DNA of 64,000 bases from Macrotrachela quadricornifera (GCA_022393335.1 JAJEKB010021383.1:1276684-1340683); one strand, 5' to 3'; positions 47,312 through 59,690 are shown, counted from the stretch's first letter. Notes: generated from the sequence alone by a model not told the origin. Made by a program: numbers and translations.

Positions 47312-48271
47312 ATGAATAATACAACGTCATCACCGTTTGGTGGATACAATTTAATTCAAGCATCACAGCAACCTATTACCTATAGTTATTGTGTCACAAT
47401 GACATTTATAGTGATCACAAATGTATTAAATGTTAATGTGCTTTCTCGTCGAGCTCTTCGATCATCTCCATGTACATATTATTTTCTTGGTTTAGTTCCA
47501 CCTCTTTTCGTATACGTGATTGTTGCACCTCTAAATACGATACTTACAAATACTTATAAAATTTCTATGCATAGTACATCGATTGGATGTAAACTGGTTT
47601 CATTTTTGATCTATACAACATCATTACTATACGGATTAATGTTGGTATGTGCTTCAATTGATCGATTTTTTTCAAGTTCAACATCAGTTCGTCTACGTCA
47701 TTTAAGTCAAGTGTACATCGCACGAAGAGTTATTATTATTGTATGGATCTCAACTTTGATATATATGAGTCCATTCATAGCTATATATAATTATGATTAT
47801 AATAATAATTATTGCACTCAATATTCAACGACGATCTTAACAGATATTTATCTGATGACTCGAGTTGCTCTTTATTATTTTTTGATACCATTTATTTTAG
47901 GTATATTTGGTATATTAACAATTTATAATATTCAAAGTCAAAAGAATCGTGTAGCACCAGTGAATCTAACAAATATTCATCGTCGTACAGAAGGTCAATT
48001 GGCTCGTATGTTAATCGTTCAAGTAGCTGCGTATTTTCTCTTCTCTACACCATCTGGTATAATATATATATTAATGTCATTTGTGCCATCAATGAATATC
48101 CCGTATTATGTAGCAATTCGAGCTTTAATAGGTATTTGGCAACATGTTGGTTATTTCATGTCATTTTTCCTTTACATTCTTTCGGGCAAAATCTATCGAG
48201 AAGAACTGAAGAAAATGCTCAAGTATGATAAAATTCGTGATCAAGTAACCCATCTGTCTAGAACAATCTAG
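47312..48271 (+). CDS. Rhodopsin-like G-protein-coupled receptor D (intronless)
   Basis: A 319-aa single-exon receptor. The N-terminus MNNTTSS has a glycosylation site. TM1 runs around TYSYCVTMTFIVITNVLNV with an N/V pattern. TM3 ends in VCASIDRFFSS (a DRY-type motif). C87-like and ECL2 cysteines (SIGCKLV and NNYCTQYS) fit the usual disulphide. The third intracellular loop is basic (HRRTEGQLARML), and TM7 runs through GYFMSFFLYILSGKIYREELKK. It is distant from the three two-exon receptors and belongs to another subfamily of the same class. The ligand is unknown. A TTG microsatellite follows in the presumed 3' UTR. Confidence 0.88.
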   Translation: MNNTTSSPFGGYNLIQASQQPITYSYCVTMTFIVITNVLNVNVLSRRALRSSPCTYYFLGLVPPLFVYVIVAPLNTILTNTYKISMHSTSIGCKLVSFLIYTTSLLYGLMLVCASIDRFFSSSTSVRLRHLSQVYIARRVIIIVWISTLIYMSPFIAIYNYDYNNNYCTQYSTTILTDIYLMTRVALYYFLIPFILGIFGILTIYNIQSQKNRVAPVNLTNIHRRTEGQLARMLIVQVAAYFLFSTPSGIIYILMSFVPSMNIPYYVAIRALIGIWQHVGYFMSFFLYILSGKIYREELKKMLKYDKIRDQVTHLSRTI

Positions 48272-51090
48272 CGGCCTTACTACTTAAGACTACAACTACT
48301 GTCTATAACTAAATTCATCACAATTTGAATTTCAATTGACCATAAATATGATTGTTGTTGTTGTTGTTGTTGTTTTGTCTTTTTTCTTCTATGTGTTGAC
48401 TGAGATATAAGTACAAATTTATAAATATAGTTCGTTCGTGCGAAATAAATTGTTCTAATTCAATGCTTCCGGATGAATAATGGCAAAAAATAATTATTAT
48501 GATCATATTAAAAGAGCAAAGTCAAACATTAAAGCTAAGCACACGCATGTATTTGCAGGATGATGTAAAATAATCGCGTTTATTCACAAAATATTTCCGA
48601 ACTCGTTATATATGGTGTACAAATATGGAGGTTATTATAAAGATTTGCAATTATTGTATATAAATGGAGAATAATAATAGACGTAAAAAGATGCATATTG
48701 CAAAGATATACATAAAAACACATTTTTTTTGACTTTTTGAAGTAAAATATACGCGAATATATGTGGCTTTTATCCTTACGAATAGTTGCAACAAACAACA
48801 GTTTAGTTTTTATTCTGTGTGTACAAAAATGGCGCAATCTTTAAAAGATTCGGTAGAGGATGTAAAGAAAATTTTTTTCCAGAAATATTTGTATGTTTAA
48901 AATAAGAATAGACTTACAGTTGTTTACCATGTGTATCATTCGGCATACATAATAGAATTTCATTAATAATATAGCATAAAGGAAGTCTGTGTTACGAGAG
49001 AAGAAATGTACAAATGAAAGAGAATTGCATAGGAAAATTCTGGGCCAATCAATTTCGAAAGATATATCTTGAGTTTTTTTCAACATAATCGAAGTCGAAG
49101 AGGCTAAATCGCAAGATGGTTTACCAAGACAATTTGAGCTTGATAATCTATTTACCTAAGTAAGCAAAAAGACACTGAACATGGCGTCTACGACTAATGG
49201 CCTTTAATGGAAACGTCTTACAGTCACTTTTGAACTAGTCCAAAAAGCATTTGAACTTCAACATTGAGGGTGAGTTAATATGTTTTTTTTAATCGAAAGA
49301 GAAAGTAAGAAGTTTCGTCCTTAAAAGGATTATCTATCTATTGTTATGTCACTTGTTCACAAATATTTATTCATATGATGTACTTTGAATATGCATTATT
49401 AAAAAAAAAGATCACAAGATGCAGCGTAAAAAGATTTTCTTATCTGATGCATTCTTTCTTAGCTCTAGTCTTCTAGATATCTTGCTAAAGGGCTGCACGT
49501 CGGAGTGAGCTCCAGTGCAGAGACCGTCACAGGGCATGTTTTTCATGCCTTATCCTTTGCTTTGGCTGATAAATGTTTTTGACAGGCTCCTATATTGAGT
49601 ATGTTTAATAAAACGTCTAAAACCTTCATAAAAATTGTGTGATTATTTTCAAATGTAATATCGATATCTGTTTATTTATGTCATTTCGAGAGAATGTCTC
49701 AATGAATTTGGTATGCTATTAAAAAGTATTTCATGAGCCAGAAAGTAATACTTTTGAAAAAATTCGGAAAAATACCCAATTTTAATGAACCTCTTCTGTT
49801 TAACAAGACGATAAAAATGTTACTGTTTGAATCATTTTATTCAATTTTTAACAGTTTTTAATCACTACATGGATGGCAAACTTTTTTTACTCGGAAAGTT
49901 AAAGTTATAATTTCCGAGTTTTTTTTTTCTATACTTGCAACTACAACGAATGATAAGTTTATCACTATGGTAGCCTTTCACACATATCATTATGATTAAC
50001 TTTATCCTCTATTAGAACGACGCTATCTGTATTTGATTTTAATCAAATTTTTCAGCTTCAATGACATGTTCCATGCAACGTTGATCTTTTAACCCTTTCA
50101 CAACGAAATTACTTCAACAAAAGTAAAATTTCCAAAGCTTTGATGAGCTTTTTACCTCGGATTCATTAAAAATTTCCTTTATTTTATTCCTGCCAGTCTT
50201 TCAGCGACTACTATTTTCGTGTATGAATGAAACAAACACGCAAAATATCATATGAAAAACCGATAAATCACTTATGATTTGTTTTCAGAATCATCATGTA
50301 TAAATACGTGGTTTCTCTTGAATCGGTTAAAATCGATTTGTTTTTTTATAATCAATTAAAATAGAGTAAAAATATTAATATCAAATGATAATGATTTGTA
50401 CGGATGAACAATATGAATAAATTCATATTAGAATAGTGGTACTTTAATGAGTTCCTAGTCCAGAAATAGTCGTTTTTAATCTTACTTTTAGCCTTTTTAT
50501 GATAGATAGGAGTTTTTAATAATTGAGTATTGTAGAATACCAAGGCACTCACTAGACAAAATAATTTAATAGCAATAAAATAACTTTAATAATGAAACAA
50601 TGATATTTTATGCAAAAACCTGAATTTTGATGTGCTAAGTCTAAAAGGTTACAAAATTTCTGAAAAGTAAATTTTGACAAATTCATTAAATCCTATTATG
50701 CTTTTGAAATATTATTATGGACAGTCCTTCAAAACAAGATTATCTTTTATTTTGCGAGGTATTAGACTGAAGTTGACTATTATTTAATTGGGTGAAACAA
50801 ATTCTGATCTTCAAATTGAAAAGCAACTTTTCATTGGATTCTCTTTAGCTAAACTTATCTTTTAATATTCATAAACTTTTTAAGCTTTTAAAACATAAAA
50901 CATATTTGAATGTCAAGATTTTTCGAAATCTGCACTAGAAAAACTAGTTTAACAAGAATGCCAATCATTATTAATCTATTAATAAAAGTTAGTAGGTTAG
51001 AAATTTTTTTTTTTTAAATCAGTCTAACTCTTTCAAAATAGATTGAACTTTAAATAAGTTGACGAAAATAGAACCGAAATAGTACCAGAC
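48272..51090. other. Long gene-poor stretch
   Basis: AT-rich. The only distinct part is a GC-richer island at about 49485-49575 with a GGCATG/CATGCC hairpin. No believable coding frame. Confidence 0.45.
48352..48375. repeat. TTG microsatellite
   Basis: Eight near-perfect TTG units about 80 bp after the stop of receptor D. Confidence 0.85.
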
Positions 51091-51520
51091 AGTGGCGGAT
51101 CCAGGATTTTGAAAACGTTATATCTCAAGTTCAGAGCATGGGATCCATATGAAACTTATGGAGGATGATATTGGACTCAAATGGAAGATTTTTACGAAAA
51201 AAATTTTTCGATTGCCGTTTGTGAAAAAAATTTCGTTTTTAAAACCGCCCCTCAATTTTTTTACTTTTAGCGATAATTTATTTTTAACAATTTTATCATA
51301 ATCTACATCGAATTTCATCTAAAAATATGCTTGCGTTCAATAGTTATGACATTTTGAATCTTTGTTCCGTTTTTTGGGATATATTTCAAAAATTGAAAAC
51401 GTTATAACTCCTCAACGTATGCATATTTTTAGATGAAATTCGATGTAGATTATGATAAAATTCTTAAAAATAAATTACCGCTAAAAGTAAAAAAAATTGA
51501 GGGGGGAGGGCGATTTTAAA
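51091..51520. repeat. Inverted repeat next to a transposon-like tip
   Basis: 51091 begins CAGTGGCGGATCCAGGATTT, a tip seen in many animal DNA transposons (recalled). The arms 51236-51350 and 51401-51520 are inverted copies (CTCAATTTTTTTACTTTTAG, then ATCATAATCTACATCGAATT) with a ~50-bp centre. No matching right-hand tip was found, so the element seems truncated. Confidence 0.5.
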
Positions 51521-51537
51521 ACCGAAAGCATGTCACG

Positions 51538-51753
51538 ATGAATGTCACAAACAGAAGCACTATCGATATTAAATTTATGGTGAAAAAACAAGTCAGCTTT
51601 TAAAAGTAATACTTCTAAAAGAGTTTCAGCGTCAGAAAAACATTTTACTTTTACTTTTTCATTTTTCAATCCTGATAACTGCGTCCAAGTTGACTTAGAC
51701 GAACAGACAACTTCATCACAAGAATTAGCAAAAAAACATTTATCACTGTTCAT
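51538..51753 (-). other. Unrecognised ORF, N-terminal part, cut by a repeat
   Basis: An open minus-strand frame starts at ATG 51753 (MNSDKCFFANSCDEVVCSS) and continues to the edge of the inverted repeat at about 51525, after which the frame reads repeat sequence. It is Cys-rich (SCDEVVCSS, VCDIHRDM). It may be a first exon or a gene truncated by the insertion. I do not recognise the family. Confidence 0.3.
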
Positions 51754-52799
51754 ATTAAATGAATCAGTTGTGACTTACTTAAATTATGCAACGAAAGTAT
51801 TCGTTTAAAATTTGACTTTATAATTGATTAATAATGCGAATAATTCTTGTTAACGTTTCTCCTCGTACACAAGTATATCAATAAAATGAATGTGTGATTT
51901 ATGAACGTATACAGAAAAAAATAAATACATTGAGCGCACATGGTAAGCGAAATTTGTTTTTCTTCCTGTCAATTTTTCTCGCTATTAGTATATCTATCGT
52001 CTCACACTTATTATACTCTATATTCAAGTCAGAAAGAAAAAAAAATGTCTAGACAATTCGCTCCTAAGATTCGAGTGTATTTTCAGATGACGTTGTGACA
52101 GTCTAAAATAGGCTAATCAATCTTGCCTAAGCAGGAGACAACAGTTGTTGATTCTTTACTCTATATAAAACATATCTTTATTGAAATATATCGTATCTAC
52201 GCAGAAAATACCTTGGACACTTCATATTCTAATATAAATTCTATTTTTCAATAGAAAAAAAACATCCATAGTGAATTTTCACTAAAAATGTTGGTCAGTT
52301 GGTCAACAGTCTGAGTCCTTTTTCACCCCAAGCGAGAAACTTTTTTTAAACTTTTTTTAACCATTTTGTAGAGGAGAAAAAACTGCACAACATATGTGAA
52401 ATTCAGCCTGGGTTCATGAGTGGTGACTGAATGGGAGCCAATATACTACAAAAAATTCATTCAGTTTTCACTCGAAAAATGACTACCCACGAACAGTATT
52501 TCATAGATAACTATGAATCAATTTAAGGAAAAATAATATCTGAATAGATAGTTTTGTTCAACTTTTGATGCTCTATCTTTTGGTATATAACACGAAAAAT
52601 TTTGTTAATTTCTTGTCATCTAAAAAAACTCATCTTTATGGGGATGATTTTTGGTCAACTTCTTCACGTATCCTCGCGAGTGCTTGAAAGTAAAATTGGG
52701 CTAACTTTTCACCAGCTCAACCAAATGCGCTAAAAATTTGGATTTAGAGGTTTTAAATGATGCTGAACAATACGGAAATATCAAATCAAAAAAAAAATT
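51754..52799. other. Intergenic upstream of the SDR fragment
   Basis: AT-rich. No coding signal that could supply the missing N-terminal half of the SDR. Confidence 0.4.
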
Positions 52800-53183
52800 T
52801 TGACGTGTGCTTCGATATCAGACATGATGCTCGATGATCTCATGGGTGCTCTCTTAAATGCATCTATCGTTTCTATCAGAGGAATTCCAACATTTAATGT
52901 TTACAGTGCTACAAAAGCGGCTATTCGATCTTTCACAAGATGCTGGACAGTAGATTTAAAAGAACGCAAAATTCGAGTCAATGCTTTGAATCCAGGAGCA
53001 ATCGATACACCAGGATTCCGAGCTCTACGCAAAAATGAAGAGGAATTAAAAGCAGTCACTGCCTTTGTAGAAGCTGGTACACCTGATGATATTGCTAAAG
53101 CAGCAGTCTTTCTTGCTTCAGACGATAGCAGTTACGTTACAGGAATCGAGCTTTTCATGGATGGGGGATTAGCACAGATCTGA
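52800..53183 (+). pseudogene. 5'-truncated short-chain dehydrogenase/reductase (SDR)
   Basis: An open frame of 127 aa whose true homology starts at about residue 18: NASIVSIRG (catalytic Ser region), then YSATKAA (the YxxxK active site, Tyr and Lys) and RVNALNPGAIDTPG, ending DDSSYVTGIELFMDGG, the classical C-terminus. The Rossmann start with its TGxxxGxG cofactor loop and the NAG block (about 100 aa) are absent. There is also a short deletion before TPDDIAKA, where the family has a loop with an RxG motif. The sequence is very like bacterial SDRs and so may be of transferred origin. Without its NAD(P)-binding half it is unlikely to be active. Confidence 0.75.
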
Positions 53184-54542
53184 AATATTTATTTTGTACA
53201 TTAAATTTTTCAATAAAATGTGTTCACTTTGATATTGAACTTCATAATAGCAATTATTTCTTGATTAAAATTAAAAAGTACGGCAAATGTCGGGGTTTCC
53301 AAAAAAATTTTTATATAATATTATGAAATGTTGTCGAACACTATAAACATAATTTCTGATAGAGTAAAGAATCAAAGTATTAAGAAAACGAGCCAATGGC
53401 ATTCAATATAGAAGCAATCGATTGTTTTAACATTGTCAAGTTACAAAAAAAAACTTGAAGAAAACAATTGTGTATATATGAATATGATTTTATTATTAGG
53501 ACACTAAAATAATCATTTGATCTCATTAATTATATTATTACTAGGCATAAAAAAAATATTTATTTTAGTCACCTTGAACATCTAAACTAACTCGAAAATA
53601 TGGCACACAGAAAAACAATGTTGTTAATATTCATCTTTAAAGTTTGTACTTTTGAGAAACAGAATGTGATCATGCTGTAAAGAATATAGAATGAAAGGTT
53701 GCCACTTTCACATTATGTTCTTCGTTACTATTGTGTATTGCACAGTTACTCAACCAGTGGAAACACGGTAGAGAAAAAATGCAATTATTATGTAGAGTTT
53801 TTTCGATTGTTTTGTTACGGCAAAAAAAGATTGAGTGTAGATCACAAGAACCCAAATTTCTCTGTTGATTTGCATTCTCTATTTGTGTCAATAGAATCGT
53901 ATACATGTTTCATGAAATCACAATAATAGACTTTTAATGGAGGTATCCAACGGTGAACTGATAAAGGACGCCACGTATTTCAACAACCGTTGTACTCCAC
54001 CTACACCTTATAGAAATAGATTTCAAACCATATAGTCTTTCCTACTTTCAATTTGTCGTGTATACAAATTTTCCATTCTATTATCTTCATACTATCACCA
54101 AATGGTTTGAGAAAAATTATCGTTCATATAAGATAGAACCTTTTTGTTTATTAAAATATAGATTCGAAAATTTTATTAGAAAAAACAAACTGTTTTTTTT
54201 TTCTATCAGATAAATGATTCACAGGAAGAAATCCGAAAACTAATACCTCTATTGCCTATATGTGGTACCGAAAAATTACTCTATATTAAAAGTGAAAAAA
54301 TGAAAATAGGTCGTTGTCATGGAAACATATTCACTAATATAAATTTCATGATATTTTGCCCCCTTATTATTTTTTTAATTAACAATGTAAACAAATTGCG
54401 TTGTTTTTTTGTTCTCTAGTGTGCCACTTATAATAGCGATGAAAGAGAGATTTTTCATTTTTTACCAGTGATTGAAACGAGGTGAATAATATAATCTTTC
54501 TGCTAAAAAAATAATATTAAATTCCATATCAGTGATTAAACA
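53184..54542. other. Intergenic
   Basis: AT-rich. Overlapping opposite-strand frames at 53670-53926 are featureless. It presumably holds the promoter of the YHYH gene. Confidence 0.4.
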
Positions 54543-57500
54543 ATGGGTTATCTCATGCTTATTACGTTGCTTCTACTCAACATAAAATTGGTTCATGGTA
54601 CAGCAAGCAATTCACTTTCCGATTGTAACACATTGGCTGCAAAATTTAGTTCAACTTGTAGTAGTGGTCCTGTTGCATCAATCATTGCCACATCTGGTGT
54701 GAGTGTGACATGTACTTCAGGATACACTATCTCAACGTGTCCTGGAATTTATTCCGGCGGCACATGTACTTTCTATCATAAACTTTGTGTAACATGTTCT
54801 GGTAGTTCACCTGTACGTATTCAAGTCCAATCTAATGGACTACCACGCTTTTGTCCCAATACACCAGCTCCTATTAGTCAAACAAGTATCGATTTCACAG
54901 TGAATTTTAATCCCGATGTTAGCATTAGTTCACCAGCAGTTAGTGCGACAACTTCATCGGCATTATATTCGATCCTTTGTAACATCACTGGTCAAAGTAC
55001 TGTACCATCTACTTCTAATTTTGTAAAAAATGCGAATTCAAGCTCATTGGACGTACTTGCTGGTGTCAGTATTGATGGTGTTTCCATATTAAATGTTAAT
55101 AGTGCGAACAACGTGGATCCCTTTTATCCAACAGGAGGATATTCAACTGAAACAGTTGATGCATGCTTAGGGCATCCAAATCCTCAGAATATTTATCATT
55201 ATCATATGGCATCAGCATGTGCATTGACTCAACCATCGGGAAGTATTTCATCATGTTCGAGTTTAAGTAGTTGCAGTTCAAATATTGCCAACTATGGTAT
55301 ATCAGCATTCAGCTCTTATAAGACTTTGACGGTGATTGGAATCGCCAAAGATGGTCATATTATCTATGGGCCGTATTACTCGTCAGGAGTTGAAGTAAGT
55401 TAAGAAAATATACGAAAGAACTGTTTTGCTGATCGTTCAGGTTTACTGATATGACGAGGAGATATTGACTAGAGTCAAACGTCGAACAGGTTTTTACATT
55501 TTTCTTGTGGATATGAGTGATATTAAAACTTCACCCTCACTCATCTGAACTCAAAATCAGTTCGATTTTTTCTTAGTGTATGGCTATTTCAGCCTCACCT
55601 ATAACCATGCAAGGAATGTTCACATGTTAATTTGAATTTATAAAAATTCGCGTTAAATTTTTTTTTTCTTCCTATCTGTAATGGAAAAAATTTGAAGAAT
55701 CTGAGACAATACCTTCCTCCCTCTCAGACTTGAATGCCATCCTATAATAGAAACGTACGCGAAATAGAGGGCCATCCCGGATCGTTTAATTATTTGGCCA
55801 TAATATAACGACATACCAATTTCAAGGAAAAATGTTGAAAAACTTTCAACAAGATATAATAGAATCCTAACCCAAAAACGATCGATTCACCGAGACATAA
55901 TATAAGGCCGTGCCCTCTTATACGTTTTTGAGGAAGAAGGGCCAGGACGGATTTACAATTTATTTTTCAATAACGAGTAACATTAAGCATGCATTGAACC
56001 CGGTTCTAAACCGAGTGGTTCGGATTCAGTACATGTGTTGGTAAAATAGGCAATGGTCTATCCTGCCTGACCTTGAATAAATATGTTATTCGTCGACAGA
56101 CATTTCGTCAATACAACACTTTGTCAACAAAGCACTCCATCAATAAATTCAGATGAACAGATATTCTTTGGTTGAAAGCATTTTCTTGGGTATAGAGAGC
56201 AGTTTTAATGTGAGGGCAAGACGAGCCTACGGGTGTACAGCTCACGCTCACGCTCACATGAGCGGTGTCATCGCTCCCGCTCACAGTGAGCATGAGCGGT
56301 ATATACCTTGATCCATATAGGGACAATCTCTATTATACTAGAGAGGCACCCTTGGGTCTTCACCTGCTATGCTATAGGGGTACCTTTGGGTATCCATCTG
56401 CTATACTACGGGATACCCTTGGGCCCTTAACTACTATACTATAGGGGTACTCTTGGGTCCTTATCTGCTATACTATAGGAGTATCCGTGGGTCCTCGAGT
56501 ACTATACTATAATGATACCCTTGGGTCCTCAAATGTTATACTGTAGGGATTGCCTTAGGTCCTCGACTTAGGGATGGCATCATATATTTACTTTACTAGT
56601 GACTAAGTACCTATCGTAAAATCCTGGTTGCTGCGTTCGCTTTTCTATTAGTCGAAAAACGGTCCAATCATATGGCAGAAAATTGCTACTCGCTTATTTG
56701 ACGGACAACCATCGGAGATTCTATGACGACTTTTATAGATCACCTTTCATAACCTCAAATTGGCCCGAATAACCATATGTTCCATCTTTATCTTTATGGG
56801 GAAAAGTCGCCTCGAAATTCAATTGGCTAAAACTCTTTTGTCACAGCCAATCAGATTTCGAGCCGCTTTTTCACCATCAAGATAAGGACGCATCATAGGG
56901 TTATTCGGGCCAATTTGAAGTTATCAAGAGTGCTCTACAAAAGTCCTCATAGAATCTTCTATGATTACCGATGAAATAAGCGAGTAACAACTTCCTGCCA
57001 TCTGATTGGACCATTTTTCGACTAATAGAAAAGCGGACACAGTGACCAGCTTTTAACAATAGGCGCTTAGTCACTGGTAAAGTAAATATATGATGCCATC
57101 CCTAAGTCGAAGACCTAAGGGAATTCCTATAGTATAATATTTGAGGACTCAAGGGCACTATTATAGTATAGTACTTGAGCACCTAAGGGGTACTCCTATA
57201 GTATAGCTGTTGAAGGCGTAAGGGTGTATAGACCACGCTCACGCTCATGAGCGCTCATATGAGCGGGAGCGGCTACCGCTCACGGTCACCGTGAGCGTGA
57301 GCTGTACAGCCCTAGACGAGCCTGAGAGTGAGGACAAAGGCAAAGACTATGCAGAAACACTCTGATTAAGAGGTGAGAGTGTGAGAGTAACGGCAAGAGC
57401 TTGCAAGAACACTCCGAATGTATGGGTGTGGGTGAAGGTGTGTAGTGTGAGAGAGAATTCAGTGAAGTCTTAACATTTCTGAAAAGTAATTGAAAGAGTA

Positions 57501-58218
57501 GAAACCATTTACAGGGACTACAAAGCTTTTAGAAAAGTGTTTTGCGACGAAAAACATGCAATTTGGTTCAATACTATCCTAAAAAGCTTCTATTGTTGTC
57601 AGAGGAGCAAAGTTTATTAGCGAATCGTTCGGAACTTGTCTGTTGGCAGTAAGGCAAACAAAGAGGATAAAATGATTCACTTTCAACGAAATGTCGTGTC
57701 GACGAAAAACATAGTATTCCTACCTTAGAATAGTTTCTAATGTCAACAGTATACGTATTTCTCCTTTTACAAATGATCAGCGACAGAAGCAACGTTTTTT
57801 GATTACCATACTTGATTGTCCTTTTGTACCGAAATTTTCATAGAATGTTTTGCAGGAGACTATTCGAACTAGAAAAGCAAATGAAACCAAGAATTTGTAA
57901 TACAGATGATTGTCTTGAATCTTCTTTTTTCAGGTAACAACTGGCTTTGACATATGCAACGGTGTATTCCATGATACGATTGGCAATTATGGATATTTTG
58001 CAACACGAACATTTCCTTATATTACTGGTTGCTTCGGTCCAGGAAACTATCCAAGTGTCTTTCCCAACTGTACAACCAATCCACCAACGAAATATGCAAA
58101 TTTAACATTCAGTACAAGCTCAAGTTTACCAACGATCAATTTTGGTTCTATCAAAAGAATTATCATAGTTAGTTGTTCTACTATTATGCTATATATAACA
58201 AGTAGAATACTTCAATAA
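54543..58218 (+). CDS. Secreted YHYH-domain protein (two exons, 2.5-kb intron)
   Basis: Exon 1 is 54543-55394 and exon 2 is 57934-58218. The intron 55395-57933 has a GTAAGT donor and a CTTTTTTCAG acceptor; the join gives SGVE-VTTGFDICNGVF in frame, for a product of 378 aa. The N-terminus is a signal peptide (MGYLMLITLLLLNIKLVHG), followed by a Cys-rich region to about residue 100. The domain-naming motif YHYH is at 218-221 (PQNIYHYHMAS). Then come AKDGHIIYGPY and, from exon 2, GVFHDTIGNYGY and FPYITGCFGPGNYP, typical of the YHYH family found in bacteria and some aquatic eukaryotes. A C-terminal hydrophobic stretch (IIIVSCSTIMLYI) suggests a membrane or GPI anchor. The molecular role of the family is not established. 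The intron carries an inserted element (56228-57314). Confidence 0.85.
56228..57314. mobile_element. Palindromic hAT-like MITE in the YHYH intron
   Basis: Flanked by an 8-bp duplication GACGAGCC (56220-56227 and 57315-57322). Tips: TACGGGTGTACAGCTCACG and, reverse complemented, TAGGGCTGTACAGCTCACG. Almost the whole 1087 bp is one palindrome: arms about 56228-56840 and 56845-57314, meeting near CTCGAAATTCAATTGGC. Subterminal GAGCG/CGCTC words are dense. No transposase. Confidence 0.8.
56335..56575. repeat. Tandem array of a ~37-bp unit
   Basis: About six units with the core TATACTATAGGGGTACC and CTTGGGTCCT form part of the left arm of the palindromic element. A shorter inverted set lies at about 57110-57215. 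Confidence 0.65.
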
Positions 58219-58423
58219 TGATCTATAAAACAAGTTTTATATTGCTGCAAATGGACCATTTTGAGACTTCTGCCATTATTTCATATACTTTTTTTTCTTG
58301 ATCAAAACTTTGACTAACATTTTTAATTAACCTTTTAATTGATAACATAAAGAAAAGGAAAAAAATTTACAGAAAATCATCATAGTTGTTTATTTTCGAT
58401 CTAGTTTACGTATTTATACAAGA
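58219..58423. other. 3' flank of the YHYH gene
   Basis: AT-rich, no feature beyond the presumed UTR. Confidence 0.4.
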
Positions 58424-59690
58424 CTAGCGATAGTACCCGGCGTTGCTCGGGAAAACTTCCTGCTGAAAACTTAGCATGTCAGAAAACGACAGAAGACATA
58501 TAGAGGGCTTGCTTGTGACCTTTTCATCTATTATTACTGCATGTAACTCATGCCTATTGCCAAACTTTATACTAACATCCAATGCAAAAGAAGTGACAGT
58601 AAGAGGTGGATGGTCCAACCATGGCAGCAGATGCTCTGAAGTTCCTGAAAGATACGTAAAAATTGGAAAGTATCATAACCTGTGTGAAATCTCACCTAAA
58701 TCATCCCGCCGGTTATCCTTATCCCCTCTCGATCCTTCTCAGGACCAAAGAGTAAGTTATGAAAAGCTGCGCAGCACTGGCTCGTGCGATGTCCGAATGT
58801 ATAAAAAACAGAAAAAAGACACAGTTCCTTCTTTTTATTTAGAGATTATGAGTTATGAGAAATGGAATTTTATCTCACTTGTTGCCTTCTTCACTCGATG
58901 GATATTTTCATTTGTATAGTTGTTTTTTATTTTATACATTCTGTCAGTCTTTTTCGAGTATCCTAAAATGTCCTGTGTGCAATGGCAAAAAGCGTAGATT
59001 TTTATATATTTTCCTTCTTGAATTATTGAGGAAACAATCATATACACGAATTCCCTGAAAAAGACACATAATGTAGTAAATATAACAACAGAAGGGGGCA
59101 AACACCCCATCAGATGAAAATTTTGGGTCGAAAACTACCCTATGACTTTGCTCTGGTTGAAAGGGTATTCTGTGCAAAACTTCTTTGCACTTGTCTGCAC
59201 TGTGTCTGAATGAATAGCTAATAGACAAACAGATAGACATTCTTCTTTATATGTGCGGATTAGAAACCTTCAGTTTTCACATGTAGACCAAAGAATTATC
59301 GATATGAAATAATTAATTTTAGAATCATAACAAATTCGTTAAATTTCCGAAAAATTGACGTAAATTTTATCGCGGTATGGCTTGCATCAAATTTCACCCA
59401 GACACCGCTTCCCTACTTCTGTTCATGGTGACAGCACTCTCCAAAACTACCTCTTGACCCAGGAAAGCACTGTAGAAAGTTTGGTAATATTAGCTATTAC
59501 AGTACATCTGGGTGAAATTTCACTCACGCCCACCCCCACACCCAGATGATCATGCCAATTCTCCGTCGGCTTTCCTCGGGACCCAGGGAAGTATTGTAGA
59601 AAATTTGGTGACGATATCTTTTACCGGGATTGAGTTATAAGCGAACAGACAGACAAACAGGCAAACATTCTTCTTTATATATATAGATAT
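58424..59690. repeat. Dispersed repeat of the TACCCGGCGTTGC type
   Basis: Begins AGCGATAGTACCCGGCGTTG and ends CAAACATTCTTCTTTATATA plus TATAGATAT. Both ends resemble a repeat common in invertebrate genomes (recalled, class uncertain). An inner copy of the end (ACATTCTTCTTTATAT near 59239) and two related ~130-bp blocks (about 59390-59500, 59510-59640) suggest partial tandem copies. A 147-codon frame at 58476-58919 lies inside it, shows no known domain and is probably not a host gene. Confidence 0.5.

Noticed and set aside
56335..56575. Regular repeats as a CRISPR-like array
   Set aside because: Eukaryotic context; units are contiguous without unique spacers and lie within a palindromic MITE.
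58476..58919. 147-codon plus-strand frame as a host gene
   Set aside because: It lies wholly inside a dispersed repeat and has no recognisable domain.
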